Of a stretch of 64,000 nt of DNA, positions 53,944 to 62,803 are shown piece by piece. This DNA is from Bacillus cytotoxicus (GTDB lineage Bacteria; Bacillota; Bacilli; Bacillales; Bacillaceae_G). Each line of letters opens with the position of its first letter. The stretch's first letter is position 1. Where the stretch lies: positions 1-64,000 of the forward strand of contig NZ_JAMBOP010000001.1 of the NCBI RefSeq assembly GCF_023715645.1, read 5' to 3'. The notes beneath the pieces were generated by a model, which was not told the DNA's origin, made no database searches, and saw only the letters and a program-made list of their open reading frames with translations. The position numbers and the translations under genes were made by a program.

Positions 53944-55257
53944 TTACCGATCAATCAATTGCACCATCAGTAATGCTTTTCCAACAACATTACCTTCGTA
54001 ACGCACTTCTACTTCCACCTTACCAAATTTACGTCCAATTTCTAATACTTTCGGATGGACGGATACAATGTTGTCAATTTGAACTGATTTTACAAAGTAA
54101 ATGGTTAAGCTTTCAACAATTACATCACCTTTTTTCAGCGCGCGCAGTACACGATTCGTCGCTTCTGTCACAATTGTTGTAAATACACCGTACGACAAAG
54201 TTCCAATCGAATTTGTCATTTGCGGCGTAACAGAAAAATGATACGCATGATCTTGTTTTGCTTCTTTCTGATTCATAAATTGATTTGTTACAATATCATC
54301 AATCGTTTCTCCGACTTGCGGCTGACGCTGAATCATTTGGAGTGCTTGGAGCACATCTTGCCGACTAATGATCCCTTGCAATGTATTGCTACCGTCAACA
54401 ACTGGCAGAAGCTCAATCCCTTCCCACACCATCATACGTGCCGCTGCGGCAACAGACATTTTTCCGTTTACAGTAATCGGTTGTTTTGTCATTACTTTTT
54501 CAATTGGTGTATCTTTTGCTATACCAATCATATCTTTAGATGTTACAATGCCCAGCACTCTATTTGTTTCATCTACAATTGGATAGCGGCCATGCATCGT
54601 TTCTACATTATACTTATGCCATCTTTCTGCTGTATCATTTGGCTGTAAACATACCGTCTTTTCAATTGGTGTTAAAATATCTTCAACAAGAACAATTTCT
54701 TTTTTAATAAGCTGATCATAAATAGCACGATTAATAAGCGTAGCTACTGTAAATGTATCATAGCCACTCGAAATAATCGGAAGCTTTAACTCATCTGCTA
54801 ATTTTTTCACATGCTCTTCTGTATCAAATCCACCTGTAATAAGTACAGCTGCTCCTTCTTCAAGCGCTAATTGATGTGCTTGTGTACGGTTTCCGATAAT
54901 AAGTAAGTTTCCGGCTTCTGTATAGCGCATCATCGCCTCTAGCTTCATTGCCCCAATTACAAATTTATTTAATGTTTTATGTAAGCCTTCTCTTCCGCCA
55001 AGTACTTGACCATCAACAATGTTAACAACTTCCGCAAATGTTAGCTTTTCAATATTTTCTTTCTTTTTTTGTTCAATACGAATTGTCCCGACCCGTTCAA
55101 TTGTACTTACATATCCTTTATTTTCCGCATCTTTAATTGCACGATATGCCGTTCCTTCACTCACGCCGAGCTCTTTTGCGATTTGGCGCACAGAAATTTT
55201 ATGCCCAATTGGCAAACTGTTGATATAATCCAAAATTTGGTTGTGTTTCGTAGCCAA
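53944..55257 (-). CDS. ytoI: DRTGG/CBS/hot-dog regulatory protein YtoI
   Basis: 437 residues with four parts: a winged helix-turn-helix (1-60, ISVRQIAKELGVSEGTAYRA), a DRTGG domain (about 80-185), a CBS pair (about 195-310, MHGRYPIVDETNRVLGIVTSKDM and LLPVVDGSNTLQGIISRQD) that usually binds adenine nucleotides, and a C-terminal hot-dog thioesterase-like domain (about 330-437). The whole matches YtoI of B. subtilis, proposed as a transcriptional regulator. The ligand and targets are unknown. It sits between ytpI and ytkL, the usual Bacillus order. Confidence 0.9.
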   Translation of the reverse strand: MATKHNQILDYINSLPIGHKISVRQIAKELGVSEGTAYRAIKDAENKGYVSTIERVGTIRIEQKKKENIEKLTFAEVVNIVDGQVLGGREGLHKTLNKFVIGAMKLEAMMRYTEAGNLLIIGNRTQAHQLALEEGAAVLITGGFDTEEHVKKLADELKLPIISSGYDTFTVATLINRAIYDQLIKKEIVLVEDILTPIEKTVCLQPNDTAERWHKYNVETMHGRYPIVDETNRVLGIVTSKDMIGIAKDTPIEKVMTKQPITVNGKMSVAAAARMMVWEGIELLPVVDGSNTLQGIISRQDVLQALQMIQRQPQVGETIDDIVTNQFMNQKEAKQDHAYHFSVTPQMTNSIGTLSYGVFTTIVTEATNRVLRALKKGDVIVESLTIYFVKSVQIDNIVSVHPKVLEIGRKFGKVEVEVRYEGNVVGKALLMVQLIDR

Positions 55258-55489
55258 CTCATTTCACCATACTTTCTTTTCCCTAAATTCTTCATCTGTT
55301 GTATTTTTAGTATACTATATTCCCAAAACTGTTACACTTCATGTTTCTATATCTGTACTATTTTTTTTATAACAAGTCTATACAAGTTTCTTACAATAAT
55401 GTAATTCCCTTGTCACCCTATTCGATGGTTCGTTTCATTTCCTTATCGTACAATGAAAACAAGAAATAAGAGAAAAGGAGCGATATGAT
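55258..55489. other. intergenic region, divergent promoters
   Basis: 232 bases between ytoI and a small plus-strand gene. Very AT-rich around 55300-55400, presumably the promoters. No gene, repeat or hairpin was seen. Confidence 0.5.
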
Positions 55490-55654
55490 ATGAAAAAAGT
55501 TTTAAACATCATCGGTGTGGTATTGTTAGCATTTGTGGATGGAAAGAAAGTAGCGCTATTATTAAACAAAACAGAGGAAATAGAAACAGGCACATCACAA
55601 TCTAACAATGATATAACAAATACAACATTTACATTATACCCTTCTCACATATAA
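55490..55654 (+). CDS. 54-residue small protein, unknown
   Basis: An ATG at 55490 with AAAAGGAG ten bases upstream gives MKKVLNIIGVVLLAFVDGKK, then VALLLNKTEEIETGTSQSNN and a polar tail ending TLYPSHI. The N-terminus has a basic start and a short hydrophobic stretch (about 4-15) that could be a membrane anchor or weak signal; it is short for either. A terminator follows directly. No family was recognised. Confidence 0.55.
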   Translation: MKKVLNIIGVVLLAFVDGKKVALLLNKTEEIETGTSQSNNDITNTTFTLYPSHI

Positions 55655-55687
55655 AAACCTTCACTTTGCCGCGCAAAATGAAGGTTT
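55655..55687. terminator. bidirectional terminator
   Basis: AAACCTTCA pairs with TGAAGGTTT, with a GC/GC inner pairing, followed by a T run; it serves the small protein gene and ytkL. Confidence 0.8.
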
Positions 55688-55693
55688 CTTTTT

Positions 55694-56377
55694 TTACAAT
55701 TCAATGCCTTCCCCAGCTTCTAATACTTTTCCGACACCGCTCGTTAGTTTCCCTATAAATTGATGCGGATCTTGTTCAATCACTGGGAACGTATTATAGT
55801 GCATCGGCACAATAATTTTTGCTCCAATCCATTCAGCTGCGAGCGCGGCATCTTCTGGTCCCATTGTAAAATTATCTCCAATTGGTAAAAATGCCACATC
55901 AATTGTATGACGAGAGCCAATTAATTTCATATCAGAAAATAACGCTGTGTCTCCGGCATGATAAATTGTTTTCCCTTCTGCTGTGAAGACAATTCCAGCT
56001 GGCATTCCTGTATATGTAATTGTTTGATTTTCTTCATCAATATAGCTAGAACCGTGGAATGCTTGTGTCAATTTTACAGTTCCAAAATCAAATGTATGAG
56101 AACCACCGATATGCATCGGATGTATATTCACGCCTTGCCATCCTAAAAATGTCGCAAGTTCAAACGGCGCAACGACAATTGCATTATGTTTCTTCGCGAG
56201 TGTTACTGTATCTCCAACATGATCGCCATGACCATGAGATAGGATAATCGCATCTACTGTTACATTTTCAACTTTTAAATCCGTTTTCGGATTACCTGTA
56301 ATAAATGGATCAATCAAAATAACCTTTCCATTTGTTTCAATCTTTACAACAGAATGACCGTGATAGGATACTTTCAT
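55694..56377 (-). CDS. ytkL: UPF0173 metal-dependent hydrolase YtkL
   Basis: 227 residues, metallo-beta-lactamase fold. The metal site is plain: [11 protein letters not shown] (residues ~48-58, HxHxDH), [11 protein letters not shown] (Asp/His), and [12 protein letters not shown] (final His). The family is UPF0173; the substrate has not been established. ATG follows AGGAGGAG. It is divergent from the Xaa-Pro dipeptidase gene. Confidence 0.92.
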   Translation of the reverse strand: MKVSYHGHSVVKIETNGKVILIDPFITGNPKTDLKVENVTVDAIILSHGHGDHVGDTVTLAKKHNAIVVAPFELATFLGWQGVNIHPMHIGGSHTFDFGTVKLTQAFHGSSYIDEENQTITYTGMPAGIVFTAEGKTIYHAGDTALFSDMKLIGSRHTIDVAFLPIGDNFTMGPEDAALAAEWIGAKIIVPMHYNTFPVIEQDPHQFIGKLTSGVGKVLEAGEGIEL

Positions 56378-56524
56378 CTGCCTACTCCTCCTTTGTTTTC
56401 ATTCCACCTCTTATTCTACACGATTTCATAATTTCCTGTCTTTTCAAACATCGATTCGCTTGTCAGAATACTTTCACTCGATGTAAAGTTATACTTGTAA
56501 TCAAAATTCCGGAGGTGCAAATCT

Positions 56525-57622
56525 ATGAATACTAGATTAGAAAAATTAATGCATTGGCTGCAGGAACAAAATACAGAAGCTGCATTCTTAACTTCTACAC
56601 CGAGCGTCTTCTATATGACGAACTTCCACTGTGAACCGCACGAAAGACTACTTGGCCTATTTGTATTCCAAGAAAAAGAACCGATGTTAATTTGTCCAAA
56701 AATGGAAGAAGGGCACGCAAGAGGCGCTGGCTGGACTCATGAAATTATTGGATACACAGATACAGACAATCCATGGGATATGATTGCAAAAGCAATTGAA
56801 GCACGCGGCATTGATGCAGGTGCAGTAGCAATTGAAAAAGAACATTTAAATGTAGAACGTTACGAGTGCTTATCACAATTATTCCCAAAAGCAACTTTCA
56901 GATCAGCTGAAGAAAAAGTACGTGAACTTCGTTTAATTAAAGACGAAAAAGAGCTTGCGATTTTACGCAAAGCTGCTGCAATGGCTGATTATGCAGTTGA
57001 AGTTGGGGTAAATGCTATTCAAGAAAATCGCAGTGAACTTGAAGTACTTGCAACAATTGAGCATGAATTAAAGAAAAAAGGCATTCACAAAATGTCCTTT
57101 GACACAATGGTACTAACAGGTGCAAACTCTGCACTTCCACATGGCGTTCCAGGTGCAAACAAAATACAACGCGGTGATTTCGTCCTATTTGACTTAGGTG
57201 TCATTATCGACGGCTATTGCTCTGATATTACACGTACAGTTGCATTTGGCGAAATTTCAGACGAACAAAAACACACTTATGAAACGGTATTAAAAGGGCA
57301 ATTAAATGCTGTTGAATCATGTAAACCAGGCGCAACATTTAGTGAAATCGACCGTGCTGCTCGCTCTGTAATCGCAGATGCTGGTTTCGGCGACTTCTTC
57401 CCGCACCGCCTTGGCCATGGACTTGGCATTAGCGTTCACGAATATCCAGATGTAAAAGAAGGTAACAACTCTCCATTGCGTGAAGGAATGGTCTTCACAA
57501 TCGAGCCAGGTATTTACGTACCAAACGTAGGCGGCGTTCGTATTGAAGATGATGTTTATATTACAAAAGATGGCGTAGAAATTTTAACGAAGTTCCCGAA
57601 AGAATTGCAGTTTGTAAAATAA
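56525..57622 (+). CDS. Xaa-Pro dipeptidase (M24 family)
   Basis: 365 residues. An N-terminal creatinase-like domain (1-125) is followed by a pita-bread metallopeptidase domain. Five metal ligands can be seen: FDLGVIIDGYCSDITRTVAF (two Asp), HRLGHGLGISVHEYP (His), FTIEPGIYVPN (Glu) and GGVRIEDDVYI (Glu). It cleaves dipeptides or N-terminal residues followed by proline. Length is standard. ATG follows CGGAGGTG. It is monocistronic, ending next to a bcr1-like repeat. Confidence 0.92.
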   Translation: MNTRLEKLMHWLQEQNTEAAFLTSTPSVFYMTNFHCEPHERLLGLFVFQEKEPMLICPKMEEGHARGAGWTHEIIGYTDTDNPWDMIAKAIEARGIDAGAVAIEKEHLNVERYECLSQLFPKATFRSAEEKVRELRLIKDEKELAILRKAAAMADYAVEVGVNAIQENRSELEVLATIEHELKKKGIHKMSFDTMVLTGANSALPHGVPGANKIQRGDFVLFDLGVIIDGYCSDITRTVAFGEISDEQKHTYETVLKGQLNAVESCKPGATFSEIDRAARSVIADAGFGDFFPHRLGHGLGISVHEYPDVKEGNNSPLREGMVFTIEPGIYVPNVGGVRIEDDVYITKDGVEILTKFPKELQFVK

Positions 57623-57623
57623 A

Positions 57624-57832
57624 TATAGTCCTATATGCAAGTTAAAAAAACAATATAAAACCTCTTTCTTTTAGAGGAGGGCGAGAGCATCTGGCCGTGT
57701 ATAGAAGCGGTCAGGGCCTTTTCCTGCCACATGCGATGTTCAAACAAAGAGAGAAAGAAAGTAACAGGTTACTTTTTGTTTGGCATGGCGGCGACTTGTG
57801 TATTGAAAAGTCAAGTTAGATTTATATAACAC
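57624..57832 (-). repeat. bcr1-like repeat
   Basis: Complement orientation: AAAACCTC...GGGCGAGAGCATCTGGCC, GCGGTCAGGGCC, CTGCCACATGCGATG, ending GTTAGATTTATATAAC. It starts directly after the dipeptidase stop codon. Confidence 0.7.
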
Positions 57833-57833
57833 A

Positions 57834-57865
57834 AAAAGAAGGTGCTTTAAAAAGTACCTTCTTTT
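57834..57865 (-). terminator. terminator of small membrane protein gene
   Basis: AAAAGAAGGT pairs with ACCTTCTTTT, with CTTT/AAAG inside; it overlaps the end of the gene at 57847. Confidence 0.8.
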
Positions 57866-58050
57866 CTTTCGTTTATTTTTAATTGAAGCAGCACAAGAAT
57901 GATTGATATGACATTCATAAAAACAGCTATCGACATACAAAACCCACTTATAAATCCACTGATAACTCCTTCATAATACCGCTCTGTATACCAAGATAGG
58001 CCCGTTAAACATATGATCGTACAAACAATTCCATATATTCCTTTCATCAT
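57847..58050 (-). CDS. small membrane protein of the sigma-factor operon
   Basis: 67 residues, MMKGIYGIVCTIICLTGLSW, with two membrane helices (about 3-20 and 34-57) and a charged tail (LKINERKEGTF). ATG at 58050 follows AAAGGAG by eight bases. It lies 13 bases after the anti-sigma gene, so it is the third gene of the ECF sigma operon and may help the anti-sigma protein in sensing. No family was recognised. Confidence 0.65.
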   Translation of the reverse strand: MMKGIYGIVCTIICLTGLSWYTERYYEGVISGFISGFCMSIAVFMNVISIILVLLQLKINERKEGTF

Positions 58051-58063
58051 AACGCTCTCTCCT

Positions 58064-59083
58064 TTATTGCTTATCAACCATCACGCCTCGCACAGCCGCT
58101 TTCACATAAGGTGCTCCTTGCAGTTGTTTGAGTGATTCCGTTGTCCCTGTCACAACTATACCGTAAATCGGTAGGTCTTTTGGAGGAATGTTTTTGACTT
58201 CTTGATAATACTTACGATAATGGTCTCTAAATCCAATTACACTTTTATCATCTGTTAAAAGTCTCATTGAGCTAAGAAACCCTTCACTATTTCTCTTTAT
58301 ATCATTCTGAAGATCTTCCATCTTCTTTGCATGACTACCCTCAAATCCAAATACATCGAAGGACATCTCAGCATTTAAAACCCCACCGCTTTCAGGATCA
58401 ACTAATCCTACGTAAGAATCTCCCTTTTTTTCATCGTATGTATCTACCCAAAACCAAGCTGGTCGTATATCTTTCGGTAACATTTGGACAACTTGCTCCG
58501 CTGTATACGCTTTATCGAAGGACAAAGCAACTTCAGCCACTTTATTTTTCATTTCTCCTATATTCTCTAAATCATTTACATAGTTTACGTATTTCATAAA
58601 CGGTAAATAAAAACGCATTTCTCTTTGCATCGTTTGTATGTTATAGTCTGGCATTGTTTCAAAATCATCTTTCTTATTCGAGACCTCTTCCTCTAAATGT
58701 GTATTACCATTATGATTCACCCGACTAACTCCCCATATAGAATACTCATATATTTCATCAATCCATTTAACCGGTTGACCAGCTATATTTTTGTACGAAC
58801 TATACATCATGGTTCCACCTGTTACTCCCATACTTAATTTCGTATGCCCATAAAATCTCATATTAGGACCCTGCATACCATGTAATGCATACACTTCTCG
58901 GTCCATTTTTTTGAAGTTTTCTTGTGTAAAATAAACTATAATACTAAAAGTCCCAACAAGAACAATAATCGTAGCACAAATAGATATAATCCAATTTCGT
59001 AACAAGTGCTTCCGCTTCGCTTTTTTCATCAGAGCTTTCATCTGTTTATCATCCATATTTAAATCAAAATCTTTACGACTCAT
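58064..59083 (-). CDS. anti-sigma factor, Sigma_reg_N/C type
   Basis: 339 residues. A short cytoplasmic N-terminus (1-30, MSRKDFDLNMDDKQMKALMK) suited to bind a sigma factor is followed by one membrane helix (about 32-54) and an extracytoplasmic domain (55-339). The pattern (Sigma factor regulator N- and C-terminal regions, as in B. subtilis YhdL-like proteins) is inferred from memory. It overlaps the upstream sigma gene by 11 bases, so translation is coupled. It likely holds its sigma factor inactive until an envelope signal. The signal is unknown. Confidence 0.82.
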   Translation of the reverse strand: MSRKDFDLNMDDKQMKALMKKAKRKHLLRNWIISICATIIVLVGTFSIIVYFTQENFKKMDREVYALHGMQGPNMRFYGHTKLSMGVTGGTMMYSSYKNIAGQPVKWIDEIYEYSIWGVSRVNHNGNTHLEEEVSNKKDDFETMPDYNIQTMQREMRFYLPFMKYVNYVNDLENIGEMKNKVAEVALSFDKAYTAEQVVQMLPKDIRPAWFWVDTYDEKKGDSYVGLVDPESGGVLNAEMSFDVFGFEGSHAKKMEDLQNDIKRNSEGFLSSMRLLTDDKSVIGFRDHYRKYYQEVKNIPPKDLPIYGIVVTGTTESLKQLQGAPYVKAAVRGVMVDKQ

Positions 59084-59573
59084 CTACTTTCCCCCTATAC
59101 AATTCTTTAAATTGATTTCGTGCCCTATATAAATTTGTTTTGACCGTAGCTTCTTTCATTCCTAATAAATTAGCAATTTCTTTATAGGAGAGCTCGTATT
59201 CGTACTTTAGTAGTAAAATATGTTTGTAATCTTGGCTTATCGTTTCTAAAATTTCTTGTACTTCTCCTTGTAGTTCTTTCGTTAGCATGACGTCTTCTAG
59301 TGATTTTTGACCAATGAGTACAGCTGATTCAAGCGCAATTGGATTTAAGCGATTTGTTTTCCGATATATATCACGGTGGTGATTAATAGCAACGCGAAAC
59401 AGCCATGGAGTCAATCGATCTAACGGAATATCTTCCATAAATAGTAGTGCCTTATATAATGTATCTTGCACAATATCTTCAGCTTCTTTCGTTTCCACGC
59501 CAAGCTTTCGTAAATAGTGATATACTGCTTTTGATTTTTCTAATAACAGTACTTCGTATGTATCATAATTCAT
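59073..59573 (-). CDS. ECF-type RNA polymerase sigma factor
   Basis: 166 residues. Region 2 contains DIVQDTLYKALLFMEDIP and LTPWLFRVAINHHRDIYRKT; region 4 contains LLKYEYELSYKEIANLLGMK and EATVKTNLYRARNQFKELYRG, the classical ECF layout. The second of two adjacent ATGs (59573) is chosen for its six-base spacing from GGAG. It leads a three-gene operon with its anti-sigma factor and a small membrane protein. The promoter it recognises is not established; such sigma genes usually autoregulate. Confidence 0.92.
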   Translation of the reverse strand: MNYDTYEVLLLEKSKAVYHYLRKLGVETKEAEDIVQDTLYKALLFMEDIPLDRLTPWLFRVAINHHRDIYRKTNRLNPIALESAVLIGQKSLEDVMLTKELQGEVQEILETISQDYKHILLLKYEYELSYKEIANLLGMKEATVKTNLYRARNQFKELYRGKVDES

Positions 59574-59644
59574 CATTCGCTCCTTTCTATATACTTAACG
59601 TTCGAACATGGAAAATGTATACAAACTTTATAAAAAATTTTTCA

Positions 59645-59838
59645 AATATATAAATCTAAATTAAAAACCGACATAAAACCATTCTTTTTCGGTGGGCGAG
59701 AGCATCTGGCCATGCATAGAAGCGGTTAGTGCCCTTCCCTGCCACATGCAAAGTAAAACAAAGGGAGAAAGCAAGTGTAGACTCCTTTTTTCTCCCTAGT
59801 CGCAATCTATATGTCGAAAAATTTAAATGGATTCATAA
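59645..59838 (-). repeat. bcr1-like repeat
   Basis: ATATATAAATCTAAATT, GGGCGAGAGCATCTGGCCAT, GCGGTTAGTGCCC, CTGCCACATGC, then CTATATGTCGAAAAATTTAA and ATGGATTCATAAAG. It lies just upstream of the sigma gene. Confidence 0.7.
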
Positions 59839-59871
59839 AGAAAAGCACATCAAAAGTCGATGTGCTTTTCT
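59839..59871 (-). terminator. terminator after decayed gene
   Basis: AGAAAAGCACATC pairs exactly with GATGTGCTTTTCT. It still follows the remnant at 59887. Confidence 0.8.
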
Positions 59872-59886
59872 CTACATTCTGCTCCC

Positions 59887-60124
59887 TTATTTCATAGCAG
59901 CTTGTACATTTTCCAGAATCATCACCACTTCTGTCCTCACATCAACAGAAGGCTCCACTTCTCCTTGAACAGAGTACCAATATAAGTATTCTTCTCTATT
60001 ACCTATTTCCCGGAAAATTGTCTCTACGTACATTTTTTCGTCGTTTCATGTCAACAGAACGTCTTTCATATGATCCAACGTGATTACTCTTTCCTTACTG
60101 TACTTTAAATCGAGTTCACTCAAC
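59887..60124 (-). pseudogene. decayed small conserved gene (DUF6176-like)
   Basis: On the minus strand the pieces VE-TRFKVQ, GK, RVITLDHMKDVLLT, then NDEKMYVETIFREIGNREEY and LYWYSVQGEVEPSVDVRTEV follow each other, interrupted by TGA (after VE), TAA (after VQ), a one-base frameshift, and TGA (after LLT). The joined sequence recalls small B. cereus-group proteins of the DUF6176 type, from memory. The last 49 codons (from ATG at 60033) are open but lack a ribosome site. It is read as a gene in decay. Confidence 0.6.
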
Positions 60125-60147
60125 TTCCTTTCGTTCCCTCGCCTTTT

Positions 60148-60543
60148 TCATGCACTTTTCTTATATGTACATTGTTTATTTACATCGCTAAAAATCACTT
60201 CTAAATTGTCTCCGTCTCTTTTCAATTGCTGTGTTGAGATGAAGGAATTTCCATAGTCAAGAATATAGGAATCTCCTTTATTCTCTTGTTTATACGTCCC
60301 TTTATATTTGTCTTCTTTTTTATCATTTGTATGCATTTCTACCAAATGATAAATAACGTCCTTTTTCTCTACCTTTTTTGTAACCGTTTCAAATTTATAG
60401 TATATCGGACATTGATTTTGTTTCTCTTGAGACAGTTTCCACGTCCCATCTATCCCATCATTTCCACATGCACTTAACATAGCTGTACACGCAACAGTAA
60501 ATGCAAATTTTAAAAACGTTCTGCCCATTCTCTTTTCTCGCAT
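60148..60543 (-). CDS. small lipoprotein, unknown
   Basis: 131 residues from ATG at 60543 behind GGATG; an in-frame later ATG (MGRTFLKFAF) is also possible. The signal peptide ends in a lipobox LSAC (about residue 26), so it is lipid-anchored outside the membrane. The mature domain starts DGIDGTWKLSQEKQNQC and is a small beta-rich module (IDGTWKL...GTYKQENKGDSYILDYG), like lipocalin-type lipoproteins. A second cysteine pair (C near 42 and 121) may form a disulphide. It is a single gene. Confidence 0.75.
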   Translation of the reverse strand: MREKRMGRTFLKFAFTVACTAMLSACGNDGIDGTWKLSQEKQNQCPIYYKFETVTKKVEKKDVIYHLVEMHTNDKKEDKYKGTYKQENKGDSYILDYGNSFISTQQLKRDGDNLEVIFSDVNKQCTYKKSA

Positions 60544-60555
60544 TTTGTATGTCAT

Positions 60556-60860
60556 CCTTCATTATGAATATTGTGTATTGAATTACATGAATTTATTTTA
60601 ATGTTTCGACACTTTCATCTCCTCCCATAAAAAAGAAAGATGTTTTATGTCGTTTTTTTAACATATATACATATAGTAACATCCAATCCATATTATACCA
60701 CAAAAACTTCTTCCTTAATTAACAATCTTCATAAAATTCCGCATTATCTATCTCTTCCATAATTATTAAGTCTCATTTATAAAAGCTACTTTTTATGCCT
60801 TTTTTAAAACCTTGTAAGAATAACAATTATGAACTTAAAACCCGCAAAAGATAAAGGGCC
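60556..60860. other. intergenic region, nothing recognised
   Basis: 305 bases, AT-rich, upstream of the lipoprotein gene. It should hold the lipoprotein promoter. No repeat, hairpin or gene was recognised. Confidence 0.5.
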
Positions 60861-60998
60861 TTAAATATTTATCGCCATAGCATTTCTAGATTGACGACCT
60901 AACTCTTCTAATGCAATGGAACCTAGCAGTAAATTTAACGCTTGTGTTCGAGTTAAAGTAATGGATGGCGTAATATTAGGTAAATTTGCTTGAGACAA
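60861..60998 (-). CDS. 45-residue protein, probable N-terminal remnant
   Basis: A TTG at 60998, eight bases after AAAGGAG, gives [20 protein letters not shown], then [20 protein letters not shown] and MAINI. The first ~35 residues resemble the start of longer B. cereus-group proteins that continue EELGLAHIINAE, found near collagen-like exosporium genes (from memory). Here the frame ends soon after EELG. It is probably a truncated remnant; the good ribosome site means it may still be translated. Confidence 0.5.
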   Translation of the reverse strand: MSQANLPNITPSITLTRTQALNLLLGSIALEELGRQSRNAMAINI

Positions 60999-61305
60999 TT
61001 CTAATTCTCCTTTCTAGGTGTTAAAGATTTTCTATTCTTTGATAAAGTATGTAAAAACGACAAATGGGTTCCGTTATTTACCCACTTATTCAATTTATTG
61101 GATCACCACCAAAAGTCGTGGGTGACAAAATCAATCACAAGTTACAGTGATGAATCAATTTATTTCATTTATTCGGTTTTCTTGACCTAAATTTATTTGA
61201 GTTCTCTCTATTATTAGAAAGGAGTACATAAATTTTTAGGAGACTACCATTTTGATTGAACCACTCCGTTTCACTTACAAAATAAAAACAGAAAAGGCGC
61301 ACATA
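60999..61305. other. intergenic region, nothing firmly recognised
   Basis: 307 bases with no convincing gene. A short frame from a TTG at 61252 (LIEPLRFTYKIKTEKAH) has an AGGAG site but runs into the ald terminator. A CACC...GGTG pairing lies around 61102-61124. Confidence 0.4.
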
Positions 61306-61333
61306 AAAGCGACTATCAGCCGATAGTCGCTTT
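61306..61333 (-). terminator. ald terminator
   Basis: AAAGCGACTATC and its exact complement with an AGCC loop, followed by T-rich sequence in the minus direction. Confidence 0.85.
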
Positions 61334-61343
61334 ACAGTCTTTC

Positions 61344-62477
61344 TTATGATAAAGCAGGTGCTTTTTCAAGAAGCTTTTTTGCATCTGCATATTGTAAACC
61401 ATGTGCAGATGCAACTGCTTCAAATGTTACGTAGCCATCTAATGTATTAATACCTTTTAATAAGGCAATGTTATCTAAGCAAGCTTTTTTGTAACCTTTA
61501 CTTGCGATTTGTACTGCGTATGGTACTGTTACGTTTGTTAACGCAATTGTTGATGTACGCGGAACCGCACCTGGCATGTTTGCAACTGCGTAATGAACAA
61601 CACCATGTTTTTCGTAAGTTGGGTTGTCATGTGTTGTAATGCGGTCAGTTGTTTCAAAAATACCACCTTGGTCAATTGCGATGTCAACTACAACAGAACC
61701 TGGTTCCATAGATTGAATCATTTCTTCTGTTACAAGTTTTGGCGCTTTTGCACCTGGAATTAATACGGCACCGATCACAAGGTCGGATTCTTTTACAGCT
61801 TGTGCAATGTTATATGGATTAGACATTAATGTTGTTACTTGGTTGCCAAAGATGTCGTCTAATTGACGAAGACGATCTGGGCTTAAGTCGATAATTGTTA
61901 CATCCGCCCCTAGACCAACGGCAATTTTCGCTGCGTTTGTACCAGCTTGGCCACCGCCGATAATTGCTACTTTGCCGCGTTTCACGCCTGGAACGCCGGC
62001 AAGTAAAATACCTTTACCGCCTTTATTTTTTTCAAGGAACTGTGCACCAATTTGCGCAGCCATACGACCTGCTACTTCACTCATAGGCGCAAGTAATGGT
62101 AAAGAACGGTTGTCTAATTGAACGGTTTCATACGCGATACCAACTACTTTGTTGTCAATTAATGCTTTTGTTAATTCTGGTTCTGGAGCTAAATGTAAGT
62201 ACGTGAATAAAATTAAGCCTTCGCGGAAATAACCGTATTCACTTGGGATTGGCTCTTTTACTTTCATAACCATCTCTTGATTCCAAGCTTCTTGTGCTGT
62301 TTCTACAATTGTTGCGCCTGCTTCTACATACGCTTCATCTGTAAATCCAGACCCTAAACCAGCACCCTTTTGAACAAAAACTTCATGACCGTTGTGAACT
62401 AAATGAACAACACCTGCTGGCGTCATTGCTACACGATTTTCATTGTTTTTAATTTCTGTCGGCACACCGATACGCAT
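61344..62477 (-). CDS. ald: alanine dehydrogenase
   Basis: 377 residues. NAD-dependent oxidative deamination of L-alanine to pyruvate and ammonia, important for growth on alanine and for sporulation in Bacillus. [20 protein letters not shown] (Arg-15 for substrate), catalytic lysine in [14 protein letters not shown], His in [13 protein letters not shown], Rossmann motif [18 protein letters not shown] and Asp in [12 protein letters not shown] follows AAGGGGGA. A bcr1-like repeat lies just upstream. Confidence 0.96.
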   Translation of the reverse strand: MRIGVPTEIKNNENRVAMTPAGVVHLVHNGHEVFVQKGAGLGSGFTDEAYVEAGATIVETAQEAWNQEMVMKVKEPIPSEYGYFREGLILFTYLHLAPEPELTKALIDNKVVGIAYETVQLDNRSLPLLAPMSEVAGRMAAQIGAQFLEKNKGGKGILLAGVPGVKRGKVAIIGGGQAGTNAAKIAVGLGADVTIIDLSPDRLRQLDDIFGNQVTTLMSNPYNIAQAVKESDLVIGAVLIPGAKAPKLVTEEMIQSMEPGSVVVDIAIDQGGIFETTDRITTHDNPTYEKHGVVHYAVANMPGAVPRTSTIALTNVTVPYAVQIASKGYKKACLDNIALLKGINTLDGYVTFEAVASAHGLQYADAKKLLEKAPALS

Positions 62478-62519
62478 TGAAAATTCCCCCTTGAAATGTT
62501 AAAAGTTACCCCTAAATGA

Positions 62520-62725
62520 TTATACATAAATCCAAATTGAAAAACTGACATAAAAACCACCTTTTTTAGGGGAGGTTGAGGGCATCTGGCTATGCTTAGA
62601 GCGGTCAGGGCCCTTTTCTGCTACATGCCAGGTTTTAAACAAAAGGATCCGGCCAGTAGCGGGCATGTTGTATCCTCCATAGCAGAGATTTGGATGTCAG
62701 TAAATCAAAATGAATATATATAAAG
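62520..62725 (-). repeat. bcr1-like repeat (full length)
   Basis: ATACATAAATCCAAATTGAA, CTGACATAAAAACC, GGGAGGTTGAGGGCATCTGG, GCGGTCAGGGCCC, CTGCTACATGCC, GGCCAGTAGCGGGCATG, ending AAATCAAAATGAATATATAT. It is 40 bases upstream of ald and may contain or displace its promoter. Confidence 0.75.
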
Positions 62726-62803
62726 CGCTTTCTATCCTCTTATATTTTATCATAGGTTCTGATTTTTTGACAAAAATGATACAAGTAGTCCAATAGAATT
62801 TGT

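Noticed and set aside
61252-61326. A 24-residue frame after an AGGAG site
   Set aside because: It is very short and runs through the ald terminator hairpin.
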